DNA from: a virus
Direction: 5' to 3' (one strand)
Virus record (IMG/VR): IMGVR_UViG_3300044841_000069
Coordinates: 1-25,137 of that record
Length of the DNA: 25,137 nt
A program made the translations under genes and the position numbers. This document shows, in pieces, positions 13,252 through 20,387 of this stretch (position 1 is the first letter of the stretch; every line of letters begins with the position of its first letter). The notes beneath the pieces are model-generated. The model was not told the DNA's origin, ran no database searches, and saw nothing but the letters and a program-made list of their open reading frames with translations.

Positions 13252-13908
13252 ATGGACATAACCGAAACACTCACCCCGAAGAGCGACCAACTAAACGCCG
13301 AGGACCTGCTCACCGGCTCACGCACCGTCACGGTCGAGAAGGTGACCAAGGGGTCCGTCGAGCAGCCGGTCGACATTCACCTGGTCGAGTTTCCCGGCCG
13401 ACCCTTCCGGCCATCCAAGACGTCGCGGCGCCTACTCGTCGCGGCCTGGGGTGCTGAGGCGTCGGCCTACACCGGTCACCGGATGACGCTGTACCGCGAC
13501 CCCGAGATCAAGTTCGGCGCCGAAAAGGTCGGTGGGATACGCATCTCGCATCTCTCTCACATCGACAAGCCGCTGACCATTTCTCTGACGGAGACGCGGG
13601 GCAAGAGGAAGCCGCACCGCATCGAACCGTTGCCCGACGCACCGGCCACCACCCCCGACCGGCTCGGCATCGGCGCACTCTTCGACAAGGGCGGCCTACC
13701 GAAGGATCGCAGCGACGACCGGATGATCGTGACGCGCAAGATCATCGGCCGTGACGTGGCTGCGTATGCCGACCTCAGCACCGCCGATGTCGACGCGTTG
13801 CAGGTGCAGCTCACGACGTGGGATCTTGGCGGTGAGTTGGTCGACAAACTGAGTGAAATCTTGGACATGGCCGCGATCCAGGCCGAGTCCGAGGGTGGTG
13901 AGAAGTGA
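13252..13908 (+). CDS. Probable recombination partner of the exonuclease, unknown fold
   Basis: A 218-aa protein starting one base after the exonuclease stop. The N-terminal 150 residues are beta-rich and basic (SRTVTVEKVTKGS, YRDPEIKFGAEKVGGIRISH, LTISLTETRGKRKPHR); the C-terminal third is helical and acidic. The position, immediately after a RecE/YqaJ-type nuclease, is where phages keep the single-strand annealing or DNA-binding partner (RecT/Beta/Erf). I see no RecT or Erf signature, so this role is inference. Confidence 0.6.
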   Translation: MDITETLTPKSDQLNAEDLLTGSRTVTVEKVTKGSVEQPVDIHLVEFPGRPFRPSKTSRRLLVAAWGAEASAYTGHRMTLYRDPEIKFGAEKVGGIRISHLSHIDKPLTISLTETRGKRKPHRIEPLPDAPATTPDRLGIGALFDKGGLPKDRSDDRMIVTRKIIGRDVAAYADLSTADVDALQVQLTTWDLGGELVDKLSEILDMAAIQAESEGGEK

Positions 13909-14090
13909 CCGCGTACTGCGCCATCACTAAGCCAGGCGTTGGCGGCGAGTTGCGCTGCGACTTACCACCCGACCATCCCGGCGACAAGCACGCCATGGGA
14001 CTGATGAATCCGTTCATCCCGGGCAAGGTCGCGTTCATTCATGAGTGGACGCTCGACGGCGCGGAGCCACAGCGGGAGGTGTCCAAGTGA
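13905..14090 (+). CDS. Small Cys/His protein, 61 aa
   Basis: From GTG 13905, overlapping the previous stop. The N-terminal half has C-x12-C and two His (AYCAITKPG, LRCDLPPDHPGDKHAMG), enough for a minimal zinc site of a type often seen in actinobacterial phage proteins. Function unknown. Confidence 0.58.
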   Translation: MTAYCAITKPGVGGELRCDLPPDHPGDKHAMGLMNPFIPGKVAFIHEWTLDGAEPQREVSK

Positions 14091-14260
14091 CCGCACCCGC
14101 CGCAGAACTCTGCCAGAACTGCGACCGCGCCATCGAGCCGGTCGACAGCCCCGGTGCGACATACAGCCACCGGCACGTCGCGTCCAAGCGCATCTGCTGC
14201 CGGTCGGTGTATGAGCCTGAAATTGCAACGCCTGTAACCCAACCCGAGAGGACCAACTGA
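14087..14260 (+). CDS. Small Cys-rich protein, 57 aa
   Basis: From GTG 14087 with a four-base overlap. CQNCDRAIEP and the later HRHVASKRICCRS supply Cys and His for a zinc site. It precedes the protein with a clamp-binding motif. Function unknown. Confidence 0.58.
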   Translation: MTAPAAELCQNCDRAIEPVDSPGATYSHRHVASKRICCRSVYEPEIATPVTQPERTN

Positions 14261-14262
14261 CC

Positions 14263-14697
14263 ATGGCCGAAGTAACCGAGCGCACCGCACCAGGCTGGGT
14301 GCCCACCACCGACGCCCTAGCCAACATCCCAGCGGACCTGCTAGGCCCCATCCCGGCTGAGATCAGGCTGGGCGCGAATGTCTTGATGATGATGGAGACC
14401 CCGCCCGCCAATGGCGACACCGTCACCGTCGTTGCACGCCTGCGCATCTGGCGCACCGGCACCGACCAGCAGGGTGAGGACGCCGAAGAGCGACACTTCC
14501 GTCAGGGCAAGATCGTCGCGGCGTGGGTCCAGGGCCAGCCGGAACCGCCAGACCCCGAAGCTGAGCAGCCGGGACTGTTCGATGACGACGGCAACGCAAT
14601 CGAGGACGGCGACGGCACAGACGGTGAGCCCGAGAAGCTGGGCGACATCGTGGACAACGTTGCGCGGCCGGACTTCTCGCATGTGAGTGAAGCATGA
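14263..14697 (+). CDS. Acidic protein with sliding-clamp-type motif
   Basis: A 144-aa protein. The N-terminal 90 residues form a beta-rich domain (DTVTVVARLRIWRTG, KIVAAWVQG). Then comes an acidic tail with Q102-P-G-L105-F106 (EQPGLFDDDG), which fits the QxxLF pattern by which replication proteins dock onto the bacterial beta clamp. The tail otherwise resembles acidic C-termini of DNA-binding proteins. It is placed among recombination genes. Both clamp and DNA roles are inference. ATG 14263 lies in a GAGAGGA ribosome context. Confidence 0.65.
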   Translation: MAEVTERTAPGWVPTTDALANIPADLLGPIPAEIRLGANVLMMMETPPANGDTVTVVARLRIWRTGTDQQGEDAEERHFRQGKIVAAWVQGQPEPPDPEAEQPGLFDDDGNAIEDGDGTDGEPEKLGDIVDNVARPDFSHVSEA

Positions 14698-14975
14698 GCG
14701 AGTTCGCACCGTTGATCTACGTGGACCTGGCCTACACGCCATTCGTTGAGTCGCCGCTCAAGGGCCACGGACCCGACCCAGCGCGCCACCAGCCCTGGCG
14801 CCTGCTGATCAAGTCGGGCGACAACCAGAAGCCGCTGTTCCGGTCCACCGAGTCGTACTTCAACCGCGACGATGCGATCCACGCGGCCGAGTTGGCATTC
14901 GGGTCGGGTAGCAACGTCTACCTTCGCGAGGCTGAGCATGGCAATCGGGTGTTGCGGATGGCGGTGCCCGAGTGA
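14694..14975 (+). CDS. DUF1508-like small protein
   Basis: A 93-aa protein. Residues about 34-90 (WRLLIKSGDNQKPLFRSTES then YFNRDDAIHAAELAFGSGSN) follow the beta-beta-alpha pattern of YegP/DUF1508-type domains, which have no firmly known biochemical role. ATGA overlap at the start and GTGA at the end. The family call is tentative. Confidence 0.6.
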   Translation: MSEFAPLIYVDLAYTPFVESPLKGHGPDPARHQPWRLLIKSGDNQKPLFRSTESYFNRDDAIHAAELAFGSGSNVYLREAEHGNRVLRMAVPE

Positions 14976-15283
14976 CCACCTATATCGCGGGGCCCATGAC
15001 TGGCTTTCCGAACTTCAACTACCCCGAGTTTGTCTATGTCGCAGGCGTTCTGCGGGATAAGGGCATCGATGTCCGCTCGCCGAATGAGATTGATGCTGGC
15101 GGCGTAGAGCGCACGTGGGAGTGGTACATGCGCGAGGCGCTCAAGATGCTGGCCGAGTGTGACGAGATCCTGCTGCTCGTCGGCTGGCGGCAGTCCCGCG
15201 GCGCAACGCTGGAGCATCACGTGGCCGAGGCGCTGGGGATGAAGATCACGGAATGGGCCGGTAGTTCGGCGGTGATCTCATGA
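14972..15283 (+). CDS. DUF4406 / nucleoside 2-deoxyribosyltransferase-like protein
   Basis: A 103-aa protein from GTG 14972. YIAGPMTGFPNFNYPEF at the start, then a CDEILLLVGWRQSRGATLEH segment, are the hallmarks of the DUF4406 group, related in fold to nucleoside 2-deoxyribosyltransferases (Rossmann-like, catalytic Glu in the GATLE segment, here near residue 81). The likely role is nucleotide or base metabolism during DNA synthesis. Activity is unproven for most phage members. Confidence 0.75.
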   Translation: MTTYIAGPMTGFPNFNYPEFVYVAGVLRDKGIDVRSPNEIDAGGVERTWEWYMREALKMLAECDEILLLVGWRQSRGATLEHHVAEALGMKITEWAGSSAVIS

Positions 15284-15489
15284 CCCTCACCACGAAGCAG
15301 CAGCAGTGGGACTGGCTCAAGGCTGAGACCCGCGCCCAACGTGCCATCCGCCGCATCAAGACCCCTGGCCTCATCGACGGGCCCGTGCGACGTCGCAAGG
15401 TGGGCCAATGCTGCCCGCACACGTTCAAGCACCACACGGCGAGTGGTGGGTGCCGGCGTGGGTGTGAGTGTGGGGTTGGGCCGAAGTGA
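15280..15489 (+). CDS. Small basic Cys/His protein, 69 aa
   Basis: Helical basic N-terminus (QQWDWLKAETRAQRAIRRIK) and a Cys/His C-terminus (CCPHTFKHHTASGGCRRGCE) that may hold zinc. It could contact nucleic acid, given the charge. ATGA overlap with the previous gene. Function unknown. Confidence 0.58.
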   Translation: MTLTTKQQQWDWLKAETRAQRAIRRIKTPGLIDGPVRRRKVGQCCPHTFKHHTASGGCRRGCECGVGPK

Positions 15490-15641
15490 GGCCAGTTGCC
15501 GTCCATCGATTTCGCTGCGACCGCTGCGACGAGCCCATGTCGGCCAGTGGGCCGGCGCGCGAGTGCCAGCTGTGCGTGGCCGCCGCGCGCAGGGTGTGGC
15601 CTGGCGCGGGGCCGATACAAGGGGAGGCATCGGGTGGCTGA
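15486..15641 (+). CDS. Small zinc-finger-like protein, 51 aa
   Basis: From GTG 15486. FRCDRCDEPM and ECQLCVAAARR give two Cys pairs with the spacing of a zinc ribbon. It overlaps both neighbours, and its last bases supply GGGAGG as the ribosome site for the DUF5131 gene. Function unknown. Confidence 0.55.
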   Translation: MRPVAVHRFRCDRCDEPMSASGPARECQLCVAAARRVWPGAGPIQGEASGG

Positions 15642-16428
15642 CACCGCGATCGAGTGGACCGACCGGGTCTGGAATCCGACGACCGGATGCGACCGCGTCT
15701 CGCCGGGCTGTGATCACTGCTACGCGCTGACGATGGCCAAGCGCCTCAAGGGTATGGGCTCTGCGAAGTACCAGAACGATGGCGATCCAAAGACGTCGGG
15801 CCCGGGCTTCGGTATCGCGATGCACCAGGCCTCATTGAGTGAGCCGCTGAAATGGCGTAAGCCGCAACGGATCTTCGTCAATAGCATGTCGGACCTGTTC
15901 CACGCGGGTGTCGATGACATCTTCCTCGGCCTCGTCTGGCAGGTGATGGCCGAGTGTCCACAGCACACCTTCCAGATCCTCACGAAGCGGCCTGCTCGGA
16001 TGCGGTCGTTCCTCAAGCCCTTTGAGCCGCTGCCTAACGTCTGGTTGGGCACCTCGGCCGAAGATCAGAAGACCGCGGCCTTGCGCATTCCCATACTGCT
16101 CGGCGTCCCGGCTGCTGTGCGGTTCGTCAGCGCTGAGCCACTACTTGGGCCGATCGACCTCGCGAAGGCGATTGAGCCGAACTTCGCGCGGGGTGGATGG
16201 AAAGACTTGAGCCGTCTGCACTGGGTCATCGCTGGTGGCGAGTCGGGGCGGGGCGCCCGGCCGGTGGATGCCGACTGGGTGCGCAGCATTCGCGACCAGT
16301 GCGCCGAGGTCGACATTGCGTTCCTGTTCAAGCAGTGGGGCGGCCAGACGCCAAAGGCAAATGGGCGCGAACTCGACGGCCGCACCTGGGACCAGTACCC
16401 CGCAACGACGATGGAGGTGCCCGCGTAA
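15634..16428 (+). CDS. DUF5131 (phage Gp37/Gp68) three-Cys protein
   Basis: A 264-aa protein of the phage Gp37/Gp68 family. The N-terminal WNPTTGCDRVSPGCDHCYA gives C19-x6-C26-x2-C29, a three-cysteine motif reminiscent of radical-SAM iron-sulfur binding. Later conserved blocks are RIFVNSMSDLFH, FQILTKRP, VWLGTSAEDQ, RFVSAEPLLGP, WVIAGGESG and FLFKQWGG. The family is widespread in phages, its reaction is not established, and it is often linked with a three-Cys-motif partner (TcmP), which I do not see here. GTG 15634 has a strong GGGAGG site. Confidence 0.88.
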   Translation: MADTAIEWTDRVWNPTTGCDRVSPGCDHCYALTMAKRLKGMGSAKYQNDGDPKTSGPGFGIAMHQASLSEPLKWRKPQRIFVNSMSDLFHAGVDDIFLGLVWQVMAECPQHTFQILTKRPARMRSFLKPFEPLPNVWLGTSAEDQKTAALRIPILLGVPAAVRFVSAEPLLGPIDLAKAIEPNFARGGWKDLSRLHWVIAGGESGRGARPVDADWVRSIRDQCAEVDIAFLFKQWGGQTPKANGRELDGRTWDQYPATTMEVPA

Positions 16429-17385
16429 ATGGCTCGATCGACCGGTAAAGACCACGCCCGCATCAACCTCGATATCTGGGGCGACGAGGACTGGCTCGAC
16501 CTCACCCCACCCGCTCAGCACCTCTATTTCGTGCTCTGGACGAGCCCTCAGTTGTCCTACTGCGGCACAGGCGATTGGCGGCCGGCGAAGATCGCCGCGA
16601 AGGCCAAGGGATGGACGCCGGCACAAGTCGAAGCCGCCGCCGCCGAGTTGTCCGAGCGGCTGTTTCTGCTCATCGACACCGACACCGAGGAGTTCATTCT
16701 CCGGTCCTGGATGAAGCACGACGGGCTGTGGCGCACACCGAACATGGCCGTATCCATGGCCAACGCCCGCGCCGATCTAGCCTCCCGAGCACTCCGTGGC
16801 GTGGTGGTTTTCGAGGTGCTGAAGATCAAGAAGCGAGAGCCGAAATCGACATCATGGGAACGCGATGCAGTGGCTTCGATGCTCACCCAATCGGCCGTGA
16901 ACCCGGTTGAACTGGAGCCGTTTAACCCTTGGGCTAACGGTGGCGCTAAGGGTGGGCCTAAGGGTGGCGCTAACCCTTGGGTTAAGGGTGGGCCCAACGG
17001 TGGCGGAACTATGGAACCTAACCCCACCGCTAACGGTGGGTCCAACGGTGGCGCTACTCCTACTCCTGCTCCTACTCCTACCTCCATTCTCCAAGGGGGT
17101 CACCAAAATCCGGAAGGTCACCAGGGCGCCGAGCACGACCCGAACACCCCCCCACCAAGATTTTGCTCTGAGCATCCGACCGGCACGGGGAAGCCGTGCC
17201 GCGCCTGCGGCGCTGCCGGCGACGGGCACAAGGCATGGACCGCGGCACGCGCCGAGTCACGCCTCCGCGAACTCGCCGACTGTCCCAGCTGCGACCCCAA
17301 GGGCTGGCTGCTCAACGACGACGGCACGCCAGCCGATCACCAAACCCGCTGCCCCGCCCACGACTGGGAGACAACCCATGCCTAG
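16429..17385 (+). CDS. Replication-initiator-like protein with internal repeat array
   Basis: A 318-aa protein. Residues 1-140 form a winged-helix-like domain (INLDIWGDEDWLDLTPPAQH, later WTPAQVEAAAAELSERLFLL, RSWMKHDGLWRTPNM), as in phage replication initiators with DnaD/HTH-type N-termini. Residues about 169-225 are a low-complexity stretch of [N/K]-G-G-[A/P] tetrapeptides, then Thr/Pro. The C-terminus has CSEHPTGTGKPCRACGA and CPSCDPKG...CPAHD, probably one or two zinc sites that may contact a helicase or loader. The internal repeats may act as origin iterons, as in lambda O. Function is inferred from build and position. Confidence 0.68.
   Translation: MARSTGKDHARINLDIWGDEDWLDLTPPAQHLYFVLWTSPQLSYCGTGDWRPAKIAAKAKGWTPAQVEAAAAELSERLFLLIDTDTEEFILRSWMKHDGLWRTPNMAVSMANARADLASRALRGVVVFEVLKIKKREPKSTSWERDAVASMLTQSAVNPVELEPFNPWANGGAKGGPKGGANPWVKGGPNGGGTMEPNPTANGGSNGGATPTPAPTPTSILQGGHQNPEGHQGAEHDPNTPPPRFCSEHPTGTGKPCRACGAAGDGHKAWTAARAESRLRELADCPSCDPKGWLLNDDGTPADHQTRCPAHDWETTHA
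16935..17054 (+). repeat. In-phase 12-bp repeat array inside the initiator-like gene; candidate origin
   Basis: Consensus [T/C]AA[C/G]GGTGG[C/G]nn. Good copies start at 16935, 16947, 16959, 16983, 16995, 17031 and 17043, all on an exact 12-base register; the positions at 16971, 17007 and 17019 are degenerate. TAACCC-TT-GGGTTA (16971-16984) is a perfect inverted repeat within it. Because 12 bases is four codons, the array also writes the GG tetrapeptides. It could be an iteron origin or only a protein repeat. Confidence 0.6.
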
Positions 17386-17611
17386 CGACTCCCACCTCGA
17401 CGAGAACGGCTTCGTCGTCCTCGACAACCTCGACAGTTCCGGCATCGCGCCGCACTCCCACCGCGCCCAGATCGCGGCCTGTGCCCTGTGCGACGTGGAT
17501 GGTTACCGCGGCTCGACCATCTGCGATCACGTCGACCACCGCGAGGCGGCCCGGCGCGGCATGGAGCTCGTTCGGGCTGAGATTGCCAAGGCCAAGGGGG
17601 GCAAGTCGTGA
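17378..17611 (+). CDS. Small Cys/His protein, 77 aa
   Basis: ATG 17378 lies eight bases inside the end of the initiator-like gene. The centre has CALCDVDGYRGSTICDHVDH, a compact Cys/His cluster likely to bind zinc, followed by a basic helix (REAARRGMELVRAEIAKAKG). Function unknown. Confidence 0.6.
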   Translation: MPSDSHLDENGFVVLDNLDSSGIAPHSHRAQIAACALCDVDGYRGSTICDHVDHREAARRGMELVRAEIAKAKGGKS

Positions 17612-17847
17612 GCAATCGATTCGATCGACCGAGTTGCAACATGGCCGATCCCGAGCGCCTCCGTCATGCGCCGGTCGAGTGTCGCTGCGGTCGTGGTCTC
17701 TGCCATGACGGTCAGCATGAATGCGCCTGTGGTGCCCGCTGGGGCTCTCAGTCATCCGCTGACACGCCGCATACCCCGAAAATCGGCCCACGGGACGCAC
17801 AGCCCCGGGAATCGGCACTCACGACCGATGGCGAGGACGACCAATGA
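17608..17847 (+). CDS. Small Cys-rich protein, 79 aa
   Basis: From GTG 17608 overlapping the previous stop. Cys/His-dense middle (ECRCGRGLCHDGQHECACGA) with several C-x-C steps resembling a double zinc site; the C-terminal third is polar and likely disordered. Function unknown. Confidence 0.57.
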   Translation: MSNRFDRPSCNMADPERLRHAPVECRCGRGLCHDGQHECACGARWGSQSSADTPHTPKIGPRDAQPRESALTTDGEDDQ

Positions 17848-18341
17848 CCGAGATCGCCTACGAACCGCCGGAGCGCGAGTTCAACGACACGCTCCTGGCA
17901 TTCCGCGACATGCAGATGCGCGACTCCATGAGCGCAATGATCGAGCCTGACCCACTCGGCGACGTCAACCGCATCGTGACGCTGGTGCGCAACACCGGCA
18001 GCCGTCAGCACCGGATCAAGTCGGTCCTCTGCCGCGTACCCAAGGGCGCCGAGGTCGAGCTCGTCTACGAGAACACGCCGACCACCACGATCCTGGACTC
18101 CGATTGGGCGCCGATTCACCGATGGGCTGGCCGCCACGTGTGGGCCGTCAAGGTCGACGGCAAGCGCGTCATCGAGGTGCCGGACAGCGAAACCCACCCA
18201 CCGACGTTGCCGCGCCCAACCGTGCCCCTCAGCCGCCGTCTCCGGTCCTGGGCTACCAAACTCGCCCGTTCGGCTGCAGACGGGCTCGCTGGGCGGCTGG
18301 GGTACCACCGTGCGGGCGAGTGCGGGGGGTGGGATGAATGA
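17844..18341 (+). CDS. Hypothetical protein, 165 aa
   Basis: Begins MTEIAYEPPEREFND. The middle (RQHRIKSVLCRVPKGAEVEL, then WAGRHVWAVKVDGKRVIEVP) is beta-rich, and the C-terminal third is basic and helical (LSRRLRSWATKLARSAADGL). The basic tail may bind nucleic acid. No family recognised. ATGA overlaps at both ends. Confidence 0.6.
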   Translation: MTEIAYEPPEREFNDTLLAFRDMQMRDSMSAMIEPDPLGDVNRIVTLVRNTGSRQHRIKSVLCRVPKGAEVELVYENTPTTTILDSDWAPIHRWAGRHVWAVKVDGKRVIEVPDSETHPPTLPRPTVPLSRRLRSWATKLARSAADGLAGRLGYHRAGECGGWDE

Positions 18342-18481
18342 GTGCTTGGGACGAACTGCGTGAAGCGTGGCGCTGGAACACGCCAATCTGGCGGATGACC
18401 ACGGCGGCAAGGTGGCTGTTCCTCGGCCTGTTGGTCGGCTTCCTCGCGTTCATGGTTGGCCTGGCGGTGGTTCTCGCATGA
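18338..18481 (+). CDS. 47-aa single-TM membrane protein
   Basis: ATG 18338 overlaps the previous stop and the next ATG overlaps its stop. Trp/Arg-rich N-terminus (LREAWRWNTPIWRM) then one membrane helix (FLGLLVGFLAFMVGLAVVLA). One of several very small membrane proteins in this arm. Role unknown. Confidence 0.57.
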   Translation: MSAWDELREAWRWNTPIWRMTTAARWLFLGLLVGFLAFMVGLAVVLA

Positions 18482-18657
18482 CCCGCTGCTGCCTCTGCCG
18501 CGAATCTGAGGGCGGCATGAACCGTGCGTCCAACAAACTCGAGCCAACCGACCTCCCCGGCACCGGCTGGCGTTGCACCGACCACGACGCCTGCCGCCAG
18601 CGTGTGCGGGCCACCATCGCGGCGCATGTTGGGCTTGCGGAGGTGTGCGATGGGTGA
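18478..18657 (+). CDS. Small Cys-rich protein, 59 aa
   Basis: Begins MTRCCLCRES; later WRCTDHDACRQRVRATI. Four or five Cys plus His are spaced for a zinc finger. ATGA overlap at the start; its end overlaps the next ATG by eight bases. Function unknown. Confidence 0.57.
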   Translation: MTRCCLCRESEGGMNRASNKLEPTDLPGTGWRCTDHDACRQRVRATIAAHVGLAEVCDG

Positions 18658-18877
18658 CGCGCCGAATCCCCGTGTCCAGCTAGACCCTGACGGCACACTG
18701 GACGACTTCGCCGCATGGGACGTCAAAGTGGTCCACTTCGAAGCGCTCGATCAGTCGCAGTGGTACTTGACGGTTGAGCTCGATGATGGGCAAATCTGGC
18801 AACTCCACTTCGGTGCGAAGAACGACCGTGCTGCGGGATATGCGCGAGCCGACTTCATCAAGGGGCCGACCGAATGA
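18650..18877 (+). CDS. Hypothetical protein, 75 aa
   Basis: Begins MGDAPNPRVQLDPDG with an acidic, beta-rich body (WYLTVELDDGQIWQLHFGAK). A small beta-sheet protein by pattern. The stop overlaps the resolvase ATG, suggesting coupled expression with it. Function unknown. Confidence 0.6.
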   Translation: MGDAPNPRVQLDPDGTLDDFAAWDVKVVHFEALDQSQWYLTVELDDGQIWQLHFGAKNDRAAGYARADFIKGPTE

Positions 18878-19473
18878 TCGTCGTAGGCCTCGACCTCTCG
18901 CTCACCAACGCCGGCATCGCGGTCCTCACCGACGGCCGCCCAACGCTGCTCACGTCGGTCGGTCACGACCGGGAGGGCAAGAGCCACGCGCACCGATCGC
19001 GACGCATTGTGAGCCAGACACGGGCGATCATCAGCGCGCTCAACAACGCCCTGAACGAGGGCACCGTGCGTCGCCTCGAGGACCAGCAATTGCCCGACCT
19101 GGCCGTCATCGAGGACCAGCTCGAGCACGGGCCCATGCTGCCGAGCGCGCTCGATCGATCCGCGCTCTGGTGGGGCGTCTACAGCTCGCTACTGGCCAAG
19201 CGGATCCCCATCGCGGTCATGAACCCCACGACGCTCAAGGCCTGGGCGACGGGCAAGACACGATCGCCGATCAAGGGCGAGGCCAAACGCCAGATGCTCG
19301 CCGAAGTCAAGACGTGGTGGCCCGCAATCCCCGTGCGCAACGACGACATTGGGGACGCGCTCGCACTCGCGGCCATGGGTGCATTCCACCTCGGGGATCC
19401 CATGCCGTTCGAGGTCAAGGATCGGCACCGGAACAACATGGAGCAAGTCGCGTGGCCGGTGATGACCGCATGA
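18874..19473 (+). CDS. RuvC-like Holliday junction resolvase
   Basis: A 199-aa RNase H-fold nuclease. Acidic catalytic set: D7 (VVGLDLSLTNAGIA), E80 (LAVIEDQ), and D157/D158 with D161 (NDDIGDALALA). PTTLKAWATGKTRSPIKGEA matches the RuvC-family loop. It would cut branched DNA made by recombination or replication before packaging. It lies downstream of the initiator-like gene in the same rightward operon, starting with an ATGA overlap. Confidence 0.86.
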   Translation: MIVVGLDLSLTNAGIAVLTDGRPTLLTSVGHDREGKSHAHRSRRIVSQTRAIISALNNALNEGTVRRLEDQQLPDLAVIEDQLEHGPMLPSALDRSALWWGVYSSLLAKRIPIAVMNPTTLKAWATGKTRSPIKGEAKRQMLAEVKTWWPAIPVRNDDIGDALALAAMGAFHLGDPMPFEVKDRHRNNMEQVAWPVMTA

Positions 19474-19676
19474 GCTTCGCAGCGAACTTCCCCGCGAACT
19501 ACTCCGGCAAGTGTGGAGCATGCGGTGATCGCATCCACGTCGGCGACCAGATCGACTACCGCGACGGCAGCACGATCCACGCCTTCTGTGACGACCGCGT
19601 TGATCCCGACGAGCCACGGCGCACCGAACGAAAGTGCCTTGAGTGCAACCTCATCCACGCGGGGGAGTGCGAATGA
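19470..19676 (+). CDS. Small zinc-ribbon protein, 68 aa
   Basis: KCGACGDRIHVGD and KCLECNLIHAGEC give two C-x2-C pairs about 40 residues apart, with HAFCDD between. This looks like a LIM- or DksA-like minimal zinc fold. ATGA overlap with the resolvase stop. Function unknown. Confidence 0.62.
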   Translation: MSFAANFPANYSGKCGACGDRIHVGDQIDYRDGSTIHAFCDDRVDPDEPRRTERKCLECNLIHAGECE

Positions 19677-19843
19677 AATGCGTATGCGGACACTGGCACA
19701 CGGCAACCTGCCGACACTGCGGATGTACCACGCCTGAGCCTGACGATGGCACCGACGGCACCAAGAGCTACCCGAGCCCGGACTGGACATTGGACCGATA
19801 CCAAGGGATCTATAGCCCGCCTGGAGGTTACAAGCTGCCATGA
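19673..19843 (+). CDS. Small Cys/His protein, 56 aa
   Basis: Begins MKCVCGHWHTATCRHCGCTT: five Cys and three His in 20 residues, then a polar tail ending YSPPGGYKLP. Strongly suggests a zinc-bound N-terminus. Overlaps the previous gene by four bases. Function unknown. Confidence 0.6.
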   Translation: MKCVCGHWHTATCRHCGCTTPEPDDGTDGTKSYPSPDWTLDRYQGIYSPPGGYKLP

Positions 19844-19867
19844 GAGACAAGGCATGGAGGGAACCAA

Positions 19868-20137
19868 ATGACTGAAAACGAGGTCTTCCGGGCGCTGGCC
19901 CGTGACCTAGAGCGTCTCGAGAGGTCGGGCATGACCTTCGGCGACAGGGCGCGCGACCTGTTACTGAGCTACGACATGAAGCCGACAACATCCGGGCGAG
20001 TGACCGATGCCATCCGCCGAGTATTCGCCGAGGAGCATCCCTGGGGGCCGGACCTGCCCTACGGATTCACCGAGTACGTGCACCGCATCGCACCCGTCGC
20101 GGCCCAAGCCGCCATTGATGCGTTCTATCCGCAGTAG
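19868..20137 (+). CDS. Helical hypothetical protein, 89 aa
   Basis: ATG 19868 has a GGAGGG ribosome site. The protein is mostly helical (ENEVFRALARDLERLERSGM, then VTDAIRRVFAEEH, then AAQAAIDAFYP). It has some resemblance in pattern to the protein at 21718-22092, which also has a VADAIS helix and AA-rich end. Function unknown. Confidence 0.62.
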   Translation: MTENEVFRALARDLERLERSGMTFGDRARDLLLSYDMKPTTSGRVTDAIRRVFAEEHPWGPDLPYGFTEYVHRIAPVAAQAAIDAFYPQ

Positions 20138-20198
20138 TGCGGCGGCATGGAACACATGCAGTACATCGCAAACCTGACGAAAAACCAAGGAGAGAACA

Positions 20199-20387
20199 GT
20201 GAGTAAACCCTTGAGCGAGGAGCAGTGCGCGGCGTTCGAGGCTAAGTGCCTGGCCGAAGGTAACTGCCCTGGCGGCGGCGGCAGGCTGCGTCTGGAGCAG
20301 TGGGATTCTCACGGCCCAACGATGGCCTGCGGGATGTGCGACTGCTTCGGGTTCGACCCCGCCGACCCACGCTTGAGCAACCGATGA
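20199..20387 (+). CDS. Small Cys-rich protein, 62 aa
   Basis: From GTG 20199 with ribosome site AAGGAGA. QCAAFEAKCLAEGNCPGGGG then ACGMCDCFGFDP provide six Cys for a metal-bound fold. Its stop overlaps the next ATG. Function unknown. Confidence 0.6.
   Translation: MSKPLSEEQCAAFEAKCLAEGNCPGGGGRLRLEQWDSHGPTMACGMCDCFGFDPADPRLSNR

Noticed and set aside
15217-15825. Leftward 202-codon frame
   Set aside because: Shadow of the rightward genes at 15280-16428; no start signal and unlikely composition.
16971-17100. CRISPR-like repeats
   Set aside because: The units are contiguous 12-mers with no unique spacers and are coding; not a CRISPR array.
18774-19469. Rightward upstream extension of the zinc-ribbon gene at 19470
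   Set aside because: It lies within the RuvC-like gene in another frame; the ATG at 19470 fits the operon pattern.
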